Origin: Acidobacteriota bacterium
GTDB taxonomy: Bacteria > Acidobacteriota > Thermoanaerobaculia > Multivoradales > SZUA-115
DNA length: 54,472 bases
Direction of reading: 5' to 3'
Assembly: GCA_024277255.1 (NCBI GenBank)
Contig: JAJRVQ010000158.1
Span: 1 to 54,472, forward strand
Shown: piece after piece, positions 1 to 11,829 of the stretch
How the letters are laid out: the number at the start of each line of letters is the position of its first letter
Position numbering within the stretch: position 1 is the stretch's first letter
Notes under the pieces: model-generated
Databases searched by the model: none
Told to the model about the DNA's origin: nothing
The model's input: the letters and a program-made list of their open reading frames with translations, nothing else
Made by a program: the position numbers and the translations under genes

Positions 1-1555
1 CGACCACCTGCTCCCAGCTCCACCAGTCGCCGGTCCAATCCTGATCGACCAGCAACTGATGGTGGAATTCAACGGTTCCACCCTCGCCTGGCGGGCTATC
101 GACCAAGGCGTAGGTCAAACGCACCGGCACCCGGTCCGGGTCGAGGGTTGCTCCCCCCAGCCGATCGAGGCGCACACGGGCCCTCAGGCTGCCGCGTAGC
201 GCGCCCGTCTCGCCCGTCTCGCCGCTGGCCTGCCGGCGATAGCGCGCGTCGACCACCAAGTCGCCACTGTCGCTCTCGCCGTCGAGAATGCGCCGCACCC
301 GGGCCCGCGTGACCTGCGGGGGAATCGAGGAGCGCACCACCGCCGGAGCCTGGACGGTGATGCGCGAGTTCGAGCTGGCCACGGTCACGGCACGAAGCAA
401 TCCGTCGGGCGGACGCGACACCTGGTAGGTGACCCTGAACCGTTCGCCCAGCCGCTGCAGCCGCCGCGGTAGCTCTTCCGCCGTCGAAATCAGTTCACCG
501 GCTGTGGTCTTGGCCAGAACCTCCAGCGGATCGATCGGCGCGGTCAGCAGCGAGCCCGCCGGCTCGCTCTTCTTCTTGCCGCGACCGAACAGCAGCCCGA
601 GCGCGCCGTTCAAGTTGACGGTCTCATTGGGCAGATCGCTCTCCTCGTTGCGCCGCGTGCGAAAGCTCTCGAACTCACTGTCCGCCAGCCAGGTTGCGTC
701 ATCGAAGGCGTCGTAAGCCACCGGCACCACGACCCACCCCAGAGCACTGATCGCCTCCGCCGCCGCTCGCGTCGACTCCGCCAGCTCGCGAGGCCCGCTG
801 CCGACAGCGCCGACCCCACCGAGACGACGATAGAACAGCCCCGGATCGAAGTCGTAGCCATCTTGAACCCAGAGCAGCGCCCGCGGGCCCGCATCGAGAT
901 CCGCTGCCAGCCAGCTCACCAGTGCGTCCAACCGGCGCTGAATCAGTAGCTCCTCCTTCGCCGTGGCCCGTTCGGCCAGGTAACGCCGCTGAGCGGTCCA
1001 ACGGTCTCCTTGCAGCTCCTGCGCTTCTTTCTGCACTTCGCGCCGCAGCGACGACAGACGGTCCCTGCCGGCCACCTCCAGAAAGACTCGGGAAAAAGCC
1101 TCAACGATTGCCTCCGCATCCGAGGTCGCCACCAGCTGTTTGTGCGGCTCCTCATCGGCGACCCAAATCTCCACCGTCCCCAGCTTGCCGAGAGCGGCGA
1201 CCTGCAGGGCCAGCGTTTGGGCGGCGGCGCGGACCGTCTCGGTGGAGCTGAGCGGCAGATCGAAGTAGACCACCAGCCGCCAAGGCTCTTTACCCTCTCC
1301 GACCCCGACCGGTGCGACGCTGACCACGCTGCGCTTCTCATCGGCCTCGCGCACCACCAGCTCTTGCGGCAGCAACTTCTCGACCGCCGAGCCGCTGAAG
1401 CCGCGCGCCGAGACCACGAGGTCGATCGCCGTCACCCGCGCCTGGTCGGAAAACTCCTGGCTCCAGCCAGCAGCCGGCGCCAGAGAGATTCCCCAGGCGA
1501 GGGCCATGATGATCCAGCCGTTCCTCCGGCGGATGGGCGAATTGGTCGAATTCAT
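1..1555 (-). CDS. Exported VWA-like protein, partial at left edge
   Basis: The reading frame is open from an ATG at 1555 to the window edge (518 codons seen, C terminus missing). AGAGGAG lies about nine bases upstream of the ATG. The N terminus has Arg residues at 9-11, a hydrophobic stretch at about 14-30 and a likely signal peptidase site after the WSQ region, so the protein should be exported. Residues 36-110 resemble the start of VWFA-related proteins common in Acidobacteria (beta strand VTAIDLVVSARG, then LVVYFDLPLSS). The MIDAS-like motif is degenerate, D-x-P-x-S instead of D-x-S-x-S, so metal binding is doubtful. A charged helical stretch (about 165-215) follows. Downstream the protein is beta-rich. 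Function unknown; divergent from the peptidase gene. Confidence 0.75.
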   Translation of the reverse strand, partial: MNSTNSPIRRRNGWIIMALAWGISLAPAAGWSQEFSDQARVTAIDLVVSARGFSGSAVEKLLPQELVVREADEKRSVVSVAPVGVGEGKEPWRLVVYFDLPLSSTETVRAAAQTLALQVAALGKLGTVEIWVADEEPHKQLVATSDAEAIVEAFSRVFLEVAGRDRLSSLRREVQKEAQELQGDRWTAQRRYLAERATAKEELLIQRRLDALVSWLAADLDAGPRALLWVQDGYDFDPGLFYRRLGGVGAVGSGPRELAESTRAAAEAISALGWVVVPVAYDAFDDATWLADSEFESFRTRRNEESDLPNETVNLNGALGLLFGRGKKKSEPAGSLLTAPIDPLEVLAKTTAGELISTAEELPRRLQRLGERFRVTYQVSRPPDGLLRAVTVASSNSRITVQAPAVVRSSIPPQVTRARVRRILDGESDSGDLVVDARYRRQASGETGETGALRGSLRARVRLDRLGGATLDPDRVPVRLTYALVDSPPGEGGTVEFHHQLLVDQDWTGDWWSWEQVV

Positions 1556-1624
1556 CGCAACAGGCTCCTCTGAGGCCATCGAGTAATGGGGGGCAAAAAC
1601 CACCGTGACCAGGGTTGGCAACCA

Positions 1625-1653
1625 CTGACCGTGAGCAACACCTATGTTACGAT
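1625..1653 (+). promoter_or_regulatory. Candidate promoter of ptrB (extended -10)
   Basis: CTGACC at 1625-1630, a 17-base spacer, then TACGAT at 1648-1653, preceded by TG at 1645-1646 as in an extended -10. A start near 1660 would give a leader of roughly 85 bases before the GTG at 1744. Inferred from consensus only. Confidence 0.4.
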
Positions 1654-1743
1654 CCCGCTCTTTGCAAGGTGGGTGCCCGCGAGGGATAGGCCACCACTGC
1701 TCGCACGGTCTTGATACCCCTTTTGGCCTGGGAGGTCCTCCAC

Positions 1744-3993
1744 GTGTCTCTGAACCGCGGCCCTAGTCTACCTCTGGTGATCTTCGCAATGCTGACAATT
1801 CCGACCCTCTCCTGCACCCATCGCCTGCACGACAAGAGTTCAGCCTCGATGGGCGGCCCAGCCACCGCCACCAGCGCCGATTTGACATCCGCCAACGGCG
1901 CGGCGGCGATCGTCGCCGCGGCTCCCGACACTGCGCCGATGGCACGCGTCGAGCGCCAAGTCACCACGCTGCACGGGATCGACCTGGTCGATGACTATCG
2001 CTGGCTGCGCCAGCGCGACAATCCGCAGGTCATTTCCTACCTGGAGGCGGAGAACGCCTACACTGAAGCGGTCATGGCGCACACGCAGCAGCTGCAGGAG
2101 ACCCTGTATCGAGAAATGGTCGGCCGTATCCAGGAGAACGACCTCTCGGTACCGACACCCGTCGACCATTTCTTCTACTACACCCGCTCGGTGGAGGGAT
2201 CTCAGTACAAGATCTACTGCCGCAAACGCGGCAGCCTCGACGCCACCGAAGAGGTCTTGCTCGACGTCAACCGGTTGGCCGAAGGCCATGACTACTTCCG
2301 CATCGGCGGCTTCAAGGTCAGCCCCGACCACCGTCTCCTCGCCTACAGCTACGACACCGCCGGTGGCGAACGCTACACTTTGCGGGTCAAGGATCTGTCC
2401 ACCGGCGAGCTGCTGGCCGACACCATCGAGAAGACCACCTACGGCATCGAGTGGGGTAACCACAACAAGACCCTCTTCTACGTCGTCTCGGACGCGGCCA
2501 ACCGCCCTTACCAGCTCAAACGGCACCGGCTCGGCCAACCTTCCGCCGGTGACGAGGTCCTTTACCACGAGCAAGACGAGCGCTTCTTCGTCAATCTGGG
2601 CAAGAGCCGCAGCCGCCGGTTCCTCCTCGTCTCCGCCGACAGTGCTCTCACCAGCGAGGCTTACTTTCTGGACGCGGATCGGCCCGAAGAGCCACTACAG
2701 CTGTTCGCCGCTCGCCGGCAGGGGATCGAGTACAGGATCGATCACCAGGGAGATCACTTCTTCATCCGCACCAACGAAGAGGCCAAGAACTTCAAGCTCC
2801 TGCGCACTCCTCTCGGCGCCATCGGACGCGACAACTGGCAGCTGGTCATCGCCCATCGACCGGAGACACAGCTCGAGTGGATCGAAGTCTTCGAACGCTT
2901 CCTGGTGGTGGTCGAACGCCACGAGGGGCTGCGCCGCTTCGAGGTGCGTCCGATCGACGGCGCGCCGCACTACATCGAGATGCCCGAACCGGTTTACACC
3001 GTCTTCCCGACCGACAACCGCCAGTACGAGGCCGGGACACTGCGTTTTCGCTACACCTCGATGGTCACCCCAGCGTCGGTCTTCGACTACAACCTCGCCG
3101 AGCGCACCCGCGAGCTGTTGAAGCAGACCGAGGTCAGGGGCGGCTATGACCCGGCCGACTACGGCAGCGAGCGGATCTTCGCCACCGCCGGCGACGGGAC
3201 GCGCATTCCGATCTCGCTGGTGTTCAAGCGCGGTACGCGGGAGGCGGGGCCGGCTCCGCTGTGGCTCTCCGGCTACGGCTCCTACGGTACCAGCAGAGAG
3301 CCCTACTTTTCTTCCGCCCGTTTGAGCATGCTCGACCGAGGTTTCGTCTACGCCATCGCCCACGTCCGCGGCGGTGGCGAGATGGGTGAGCCCTGGCACG
3401 ACGACGGCAAACTGCTCAACAAGCGCAACACCTTCACCGACTTCATCGCCTGCGCCGAGCACCTGATCGCCACCGGCTACGCCGACCCGGACCGCCTGGC
3501 GATCAGCGGCGGCAGCGCCGGCGGACTGCTGATCGGCGCCGTGCTCAACCTGCGGCCCGATCTGTTCACCGTGGCGCACGCGGCGGTTCCCTTCGTCGAC
3601 GTGATGAACACCATGCTCGACCCGACCATCCCGCTGACCGTCACCGAGTACGAAGAGTGGGGTAATCCCAATGAGAAGGAGTACTTCGAGTACATGCTCT
3701 CCTACTCGCCCTACGACAACGTCGAGGCCAAGGAATACCCGCACCTTCTGGTCACCGCCGGTCTCAACGACCCACGGGTGCAGTACTGGGAACCGGCAAA
3801 GTGGACCGCCAAGCTGCGGGCCAACAAGACGGGAGACCACCGACTGCTGCTCAAGACCAACATGGGCGCCGGCCACGGCGGCGCCTCGGGCCGCTACAGC
3901 CGTCTGCATGAGACGGCCTTCGAATACGCCTTCTTCCTCGACACACTGGGTATCGGATCCGGCAGTGGAAACAACAACACGGGTACCAGGTAG
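1744..3993 (+). CDS. ptrB: Oligopeptidase B-like S9 serine peptidase
   Basis: Prolyl oligopeptidase family S9A: an N-terminal beta-propeller and a C-terminal alpha/beta hydrolase cleaving short peptides, in oligopeptidase B typically after basic residues. From the GTG at 1744 the protein has 749 residues. The catalytic triad is visible: Ser591 in GGSAGG, Asp676 in AGLNDPRV and His711 in GAGHGG. The propeller carries oligopeptidase B-like segments (DDYRWLRQ, YYTRSVEGSQY). I choose GTG 1744 because GGGAGGT lies ten bases upstream; a TTG at 1711 would add 11 residues. The start leaves a hydrophobic leader ending in LTIPTLSC, so a periplasmic lipoprotein is plausible though the lipobox is imperfect. 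The stop abuts the next gene, an ABC transporter ATPase. Confidence 0.88.
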   Translation: MSLNRGPSLPLVIFAMLTIPTLSCTHRLHDKSSASMGGPATATSADLTSANGAAAIVAAAPDTAPMARVERQVTTLHGIDLVDDYRWLRQRDNPQVISYLEAENAYTEAVMAHTQQLQETLYREMVGRIQENDLSVPTPVDHFFYYTRSVEGSQYKIYCRKRGSLDATEEVLLDVNRLAEGHDYFRIGGFKVSPDHRLLAYSYDTAGGERYTLRVKDLSTGELLADTIEKTTYGIEWGNHNKTLFYVVSDAANRPYQLKRHRLGQPSAGDEVLYHEQDERFFVNLGKSRSRRFLLVSADSALTSEAYFLDADRPEEPLQLFAARRQGIEYRIDHQGDHFFIRTNEEAKNFKLLRTPLGAIGRDNWQLVIAHRPETQLEWIEVFERFLVVVERHEGLRRFEVRPIDGAPHYIEMPEPVYTVFPTDNRQYEAGTLRFRYTSMVTPASVFDYNLAERTRELLKQTEVRGGYDPADYGSERIFATAGDGTRIPISLVFKRGTREAGPAPLWLSGYGSYGTSREPYFSSARLSMLDRGFVYAIAHVRGGGEMGEPWHDDGKLLNKRNTFTDFIACAEHLIATGYADPDRLAISGGSAGGLLIGAVLNLRPDLFTVAHAAVPFVDVMNTMLDPTIPLTVTEYEEWGNPNEKEYFEYMLSYSPYDNVEAKEYPHLLVTAGLNDPRVQYWEPAKWTAKLRANKTGDHRLLLKTNMGAGHGGASGRYSRLHETAFEYAFFLDTLGIGSGSGNNNTGTR

Positions 3994-5013
3994 GTGATCC
4001 AGGCCGAAGGTCTGTCCAAGACCTTCTTCGTCCATCGCAAACAAGCCGGGCTGTGGGGCTCGGTCAAGTCGCTGATCAAGCGCAGCAAAGAGCCGCGCCA
4101 CGCCGTGCGCCAGGTCAGCTTCCACGTCGGCCCGGGAGAAATCGTCGGCTTGGTGGGGGCCAACGGAGCGGGCAAGACGACGCTGGTCAAGATGCTGGCC
4201 GGGATCATCGTGCCCACCGCCGGGCGTGCCCGCGTGCTCGGCTACGACCCGTGGCAACGCGACAACCGCATGCGCCGCCAGATCGCCTTGATCATGGGCC
4301 AGAAAGCCCAACTGTGGTGGGATCTGCCGGCCGCCGACTGCTTCCTGCTGCTGCGCGAGATCTACCAGATCCCGCAACGGCGGTTCGAGGAAGGGCTCGC
4401 CTACCTTTCCTCGACCCTCGATGTCGAGCAGCAGCTCAACGTGCAGATCCGCCGCCTTTCGCTGGGCGAGCGCATGAAGATGGAGCTGATTGCGGCACTT
4501 CTCCACTCCCCTCGTGTCTGCTTTCTGGACGAGCCGACCATCGGCTTGGACTTGACGGCGCAGCGGGCCATCCGCGAGTTCATCCTGCGCTACCGCCAGG
4601 ACCACCATCCGGCGATGTTGCTGACCAGCCACTACATGGAAGACATCGAGCGGCTATGCAAGCGCATCCTGATCATCCGCCGCGGCGAACTGGTCTTCGA
4701 CGGCCCGCTGGCCGAGGTGGCCGAACGCTACGCCAGCCACAAGGTGGTAGTGGTGGAACTCAGCCGCGGTGTCGATCGCCGACAGTTGGCGCGCGAACTG
4801 GCCGAACTCGGCGAACTCCTGCCCTGCGAGGAGGGGCACGAGGCGGAGTTGACCTTGAGCCTACGCACGCCGCGAGCGCGGGTCGCCACTCTTGCCGGCC
4901 GGCTCCTGCAATTGTTGCCGGTCACCGACCTGTCGATCGAAGAGGAGGAGATCGGCAACATCATCGCCCACATCATGCAGGCGCGCGAAGACGAGGAGGA
5001 GGCTCCAGAATGA
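3994..5013 (+). CDS. ABC-2 exporter ATP-binding protein
   Basis: 339-residue cytoplasmic ATPase of an ABC-2 type exporter. It carries Walker A GANGAGKTT (Lys61), signature LSLGERMKM (about 155-163), Walker B VCFLDEPT (Asp179, Glu180) and a switch His in TSHYMED. A C-terminal extension of about 100 residues follows the nucleotide-binding domain, as in ATPases paired with DUF990-type permeases (viologen/daunorubicin exporter-like). The GTG start directly follows the ptrB stop, and its own stop overlaps the next ATG by the ATGA arrangement, so translation is probably coupled. The substrate cannot be read from sequence. Confidence 0.92.
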   Translation: MIQAEGLSKTFFVHRKQAGLWGSVKSLIKRSKEPRHAVRQVSFHVGPGEIVGLVGANGAGKTTLVKMLAGIIVPTAGRARVLGYDPWQRDNRMRRQIALIMGQKAQLWWDLPAADCFLLLREIYQIPQRRFEEGLAYLSSTLDVEQQLNVQIRRLSLGERMKMELIAALLHSPRVCFLDEPTIGLDLTAQRAIREFILRYRQDHHPAMLLTSHYMEDIERLCKRILIIRRGELVFDGPLAEVAERYASHKVVVVELSRGVDRRQLARELAELGELLPCEEGHEAELTLSLRTPRARVATLAGRLLQLLPVTDLSIEEEEIGNIIAHIMQAREDEEEAPE

Positions 5014-5822
5014 GGCCGGGGCTGGCCACCCAGGTATTCAGTGTCGAGGCGCGCAAGCTGATGAGCTACCGCACCGACTTCTGGATCAACACGGTGGCGG
5101 TCTTCGCCGCCAAGATGGTGGTCGCTTACTACCTCTGGGTGGCGATCTTCGCCGAATCAGGCCGGTCGACGATCGGCGGCTTTACCCGCGACGGGATGAT
5201 CCTCTATTACGTGCTGGCGATCCTCATCGGTAAGGTGGTTTCCGGTAGCGAGCGACAGATGTCGATCTCGCAGGACATTTACGAGGGAAGCCTCACTCGG
5301 TATCTGCTCTACCCGACCGGGTATGGCACCATCAAGTACGTCGAACACCTGGGTACGCTGGTGCCCTCGCTGATTCAGCTCGTTCTCTTCGGTGGCATCG
5401 CCTGGTGGTTGTTCGACTTCTCGCAGCTCGGCTCGGTGACCACCGCAAGCCTGCTGCGCACCATCGTGGCGGTGGCCGTGGGCAACATGCTTCTCTTCCT
5501 GATGCTCTATGTGATCCAGGGCGTCGCTTTCTGGGCCGACAACGTCTGGTCTCTTCAGGTCATGCTGCGCTTCATCACCAGCATGTTGGGCGGCTTGATG
5601 CTGCCGCTCGACCTCTTCCCGGCCTGGGCGCGTCAGATCCTCGATGTGCTGCCGTTTCAGGCCCTTTTCTACTTCCCTGTAATGACCCTGCTCAACCGGC
5701 TGGGAACCGGCGAGTGGCTGCGCACCCTCGCCGTGGCACTCGCCTGGTGCGCGGCGATCGGCTGGCTGGCGCGCATCGTCTGGCGGCGTGGCTACCGCGT
5801 CTACACCGGGGTGGGCATCTGA
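5010..5822 (+). CDS. ABC-2 type permease (first subunit)
   Basis: 270-residue membrane protein with six predicted membrane segments (for example TVAVFAAKMVVAYYLWVAIF, then LLRTIVAVAVGNMLLFLMLY). It resembles the ABC-2 permease family formerly called DUF990/viologen exporter. ATG 5010 overlaps the ATPase stop by four bases, and its TGA overlaps the next ATG at 5822. Two non-identical permeases and one ATPase indicate a heterodimeric exporter. Substrate unknown. Confidence 0.85.
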   Translation: MRPGLATQVFSVEARKLMSYRTDFWINTVAVFAAKMVVAYYLWVAIFAESGRSTIGGFTRDGMILYYVLAILIGKVVSGSERQMSISQDIYEGSLTRYLLYPTGYGTIKYVEHLGTLVPSLIQLVLFGGIAWWLFDFSQLGSVTTASLLRTIVAVAVGNMLLFLMLYVIQGVAFWADNVWSLQVMLRFITSMLGGLMLPLDLFPAWARQILDVLPFQALFYFPVMTLLNRLGTGEWLRTLAVALAWCAAIGWLARIVWRRGYRVYTGVGI

Positions 5823-6613
5823 TGCTGCTGCGCTACCTCAGGCTCTACCTGCACTTCCTGCGTTTCTCGCTGTCGCGGGCCATGGAGTTTCGTCTCGACT
5901 TCTACTTTCGCGTGGTGATGGACGCCGTCTTCTATGCCGTCAACATCGGTTTCTTCTCGGTGCTCTACCGCCACACTTCGCTTCTCGGTGGATGGGACCT
6001 CGACCAGATTTACCTCTTCGTCTGTAGCTACCTGTTGGTCGACGCGCTCTACATGACCATCTTCGCCAACAACATGTGGTGGCTGCCGATCTTCATCAAT
6101 CGCGGCGATCTCGACTACTACTTGGTGCGACCGGCCTCCTCGCTTTTCTTCCTCAGCCTGCGCGAGTTCGCCGCCAACTCGTTCCTCAACCTGGTGCTGG
6201 CCTCGGGGCTGACCGCCTGGGCCGTTCTGCGCTATCCCCATTCACCCGGCCTTGGGCGCATTCTGCTCTACGTCGCCTTCCTGCTGCTCGGCACCTTCAT
6301 CCTCTACCTGACCCGGCTGCTCTTCCTAATCCCCACCTTCTGGCTTCACTCCGGCACCGGCCTGCGCGAACTCTCCTGGTCGATGGACACCCTCTCCGAA
6401 CGGCCGGTGCAGATCTATGACACCTGGCTGCGCCGCGCCCTGCTCACCGTGTTGCCCTTCGGCTTCATCGCCTCGGTGCCGGCGGCGGTCTTCTTCGAGG
6501 GCCTCACCTTGAGCCGTTTCCTGCTCGCCGTAGGCGTCGCCGGCGGCCTGTTCTGGGTCGCGCTCTGGGGCTGGAAGCGGGGCCTGAGTGCATACTCCTC
6601 GGCCTCCTCGTAG
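5822..6613 (+). CDS. ABC-2 type permease (second subunit)
   Basis: 263-residue membrane protein of the same ABC-2/DUF990-like group, with six predicted membrane segments (AVNIGFFSVLYRHT, VAFLLLGTFILYLTRLLFL, FLLAVGVAGGLFWVALWGW). It shows the family-typical region GDLDYYLVRPASSLFF near residues 97-112. The TGATG junction with the preceding permease implies coupled translation. Last gene of the exporter operon; 87 bases separate it from the sigma factor gene. Confidence 0.85.
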   Translation: MLLRYLRLYLHFLRFSLSRAMEFRLDFYFRVVMDAVFYAVNIGFFSVLYRHTSLLGGWDLDQIYLFVCSYLLVDALYMTIFANNMWWLPIFINRGDLDYYLVRPASSLFFLSLREFAANSFLNLVLASGLTAWAVLRYPHSPGLGRILLYVAFLLLGTFILYLTRLLFLIPTFWLHSGTGLRELSWSMDTLSERPVQIYDTWLRRALLTVLPFGFIASVPAAVFFEGLTLSRFLLAVGVAGGLFWVALWGWKRGLSAYSSASS

Positions 6614-6654
6614 CCCCTTGCAGCCATCGAGCGTAGTCTCCCTACGGATCCACC

Positions 6655-6663
6655 TGCTATCCT
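6655..6663 (+). promoter_or_regulatory. Candidate extended -10 of the ECF/kinase operon
   Basis: TG at 6655-6656, one base, then TATCCT at 6658-6663, placing a start near 6670 and an SD-like AGGAAGG before the ATG at 6701. No clear -35 is visible. One of several TGnTAnnnT sites in this window. Confidence 0.3.
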
Positions 6664-6700
6664 CTCCACACTGGGATTCACCGAGGAAGGTTCGACACAG

Positions 6701-7296
6701 ATGGGGTCGACGGACGGAGACAAAGTCCGACAGAGTGAGCTGACCTGTCTGCTGATCGAGTGGCGGGACGGCGATGCCGCCGCCCTCGACCGGCTGATGC
6801 CGTTGGTCTACGCGGAGTTGCGTAAGCTGGCCAACGCCTACACCAAGCGCGAACGCTCCGACCACTCGCTCGAACCGACCGACCTGGTGCACGAGGCCTA
6901 CCTGCGCCTGGTCGACAAGACCCATCCGCAGTGGCGGGACCGGGTGCACTTCTATGCCGTCGCCGCACAGGTGATGCGCCGGGTGCTGGTGGATCACGCG
7001 CGGCGGGTGCATGCCTCCAAGCGCGGCGGCGGGGCGGTCAAGGTCCACCTCGAAGTGATCGGTGAGGTGGCCGAACGCAAGGCGACCGATGTATTGGAAC
7101 TCGACGATGCCCTCAAAGCCCTGGAGAAACTCGATCCGCGTAAGAGCAAGATCATCGAGCTGCGCTACTTCGGCGGTCTGACCATCGAAGAGACCGCCAG
7201 TTACCTCAAGGTCTCGACGGCGACGGTCATCGCCGACGCGCGGCTGGCACGCGCCTGGCTATTCGATCAACTGAAGCGACCGGAGCGGGCACAGTA

Positions 7297-7297
<1 letters not shown>
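6701..7297 (+). CDS. ECF sigma factor (TIGR02999-type), kinase-coupled
   Basis: 198-residue ECF sigma factor of the Acidobacteria/Planctomycetes type. Region 2 spans about residues 35-110 (LVYAELRKLAN, DLVHEAYLRL, FYAVAAQVMRRVLVDHARR) and region 4 about 130-190 (IIELRYFGGLTIEETA, helix-turn-helix up to LARAWLFDQL). In place of the acidic D-A-E-D stretch of ordinary ECF factors it has LEPTDLVHE, with Thr60 facing where region 2.2 contacts RNA polymerase. Its stop overlaps the GTG of the kinase gene by one base, and no anti-sigma gene is nearby, so regulation by the kinase is the natural inference. AGGAAGG precedes the ATG. Confidence 0.92.
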
Positions 7298-10330
<3,033 letters not shown>

Positions 10331-10344
<14 letters not shown>

Positions 10345-11590
10345 TCGCGTCCACCATCACGGTGACACAGTCGAGGAGCACATGGACTTGCGCCTTGACC
10401 TCGCTGGAGCCGGTCTTGGCGAATTCCGGAGCCAACGGAGCCCCCGCAGGGGCGCATGACGGAGCCAGGTAGTCGAGATCCAGCTCGTACTTGACCGTGT
10501 AGCCACTCTTGCCTTCCAGGAGGAGGAGGTTGTTCTCGGCCGGCAAGAACGAACTCTCGGCGTCCATCAGGGCGGAGGTAGCTCCCCCTGCCGAACCGTT
10601 GAAGTCGGCCGCCTTGCTGTAGCTCGATTCGGCTCCTCGAATCTGCTCCACGGTGTTGGAGTCGGGGCCTAGCCAAGTCTTGAGTTCCACGGTCGGGCTC
10701 ACCACGTAGGGAGCGGAGGCGCTACGGAACGAATCCTGACCATCGGCTGCGATCCGCGAGTGACGAATCACGCCATCCACCACCTCGGGAAACGGCAGGC
10801 TCATCGGATGCTCGATGTCAACGAACTGCTGGTCGTCGAGAGGAGCGAACAGGTCGACCGCTCCATCGTGCACCGCGACCATCGAGCCCCATGGGATCGA
10901 GGCATGAGCGTAGACCACCACCAGAGCGGCCCCTTCCGCGAAGGGCGGGTTCTGCAAGCCGATCGACCAGGGATCCTCATCACCGGTGAGCGCCGAGGGA
11001 ATACCGGACACCGCGTAGTCGCCGTTGAGCACCGGCGTCAGTAAGGTGGTCACCGAACCCTTGTAGACCGCGATCTCGCCGCCCATACCCCAGCAGGGCT
11101 CGGTCGTCGTGGCCACCAGGCTCACGGTCACCGGCTGGCCGCCGAAGGTGAGTTCCAGAGTCTCCGGAGCCAGGCCGAAGCCGAAGATCACGCTGGCATA
11201 GAGATCGCCACGCACTCCCTTGGCACCGGACTCGATTCCCCGCATCTGCAGGACGGTCGACCCGTTGTTGCGCGCACCGTTGGCCACCGCCCGGTGGTCA
11301 ACGCCGCCGACCACATCTTCGCAGGCGATCTTGCCCGGTTCCGCGTCGTTGGTGCAGGTCGTCAACAATTGGTCCGCGGTGATGATGTAGGCCTCGCTGA
11401 GTGATTTCGGCAGCAAGATCGCCTTGTTCGGCGGATCCACCAATGATTGGCCCGCGCCGCCACGAGTCGGCATGCCGGCATACGCCGAGGTCACCACCAC
11501 CGCCGAAATGAGAACCGCCAACGAGACCACCCAGATCGGCGCGCTTATCTGCCGATGCTCTGAACGTGAAGAACCACTCCTCTTGAACAC
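10331..11590 (-). CDS. Exported protein of unknown function
   Basis: 419 residues from a GTG at 11590. I prefer this start because a perfect AAAGGAGGT lies six bases upstream; ATGs at 11641 and 11644 would add up to 18 residues of poor context. The start gives a textbook signal peptide: charged n-region with HRQ, hydrophobic WVVSLAVLISAVVVTSAYA, cleavage after AYA. The mature part is beta-rich with five cysteines (LTTCTND, IACEDV, EPCWG, APSCAP, LLDCVT) and a core containing DPWSIGLQNPPFAEGAALVV, faintly like DUF3344-type surface modules. I cannot assign a family. Its 3' end overlaps the kinase gene. Confidence 0.7.
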
Positions 11591-11742
11591 TCCAGTACCT
11601 CCTTTCGCGTCCCCACCGCTGCTCGGCTGACGCTCCGACATCATTGGATAACAGCCTCTGTCTCTACACAGCGCAAACCGCTTGAGAAAGCAACAGAGAT
11701 TTTTCCATTCTCCCGGATCGCAACCGCTTCGCCCCAGCCTTG

Positions 11743-11768
11743 GCCACCTAGCCAGCGGCTTAGGTGGC
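11743..11768. other. Perfect 8-bp stem-loop between two minus-strand genes
   Basis: GCCACCTA (11743-11750) and TAGGTGGC (11761-11768) are perfect inverted repeats with a 10-base loop, in the 239-base gap between the sugar dehydrogenase stop and the next gene start. No T-run follows on either strand, so it is not a classical intrinsic terminator. Confidence 0.35.
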
Positions 11769-11829
11769 GCAGCGGATACCGGCCTATTCGACCTCCTGGC
11801 CGCAAGCTACATACCCGCTTGGGGGCGGT

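Noticed and set aside
1711..1743. TTG start for ptrB
   Set aside because: GTG 1744 has a GGGAGGT at the right spacing.
2695..4632. 645-codon minus-strand open frame opposite ptrB and the ABC ATPase
   Set aside because: Mirror of GC-rich codon bias; the plus-strand genes carry all family motifs.
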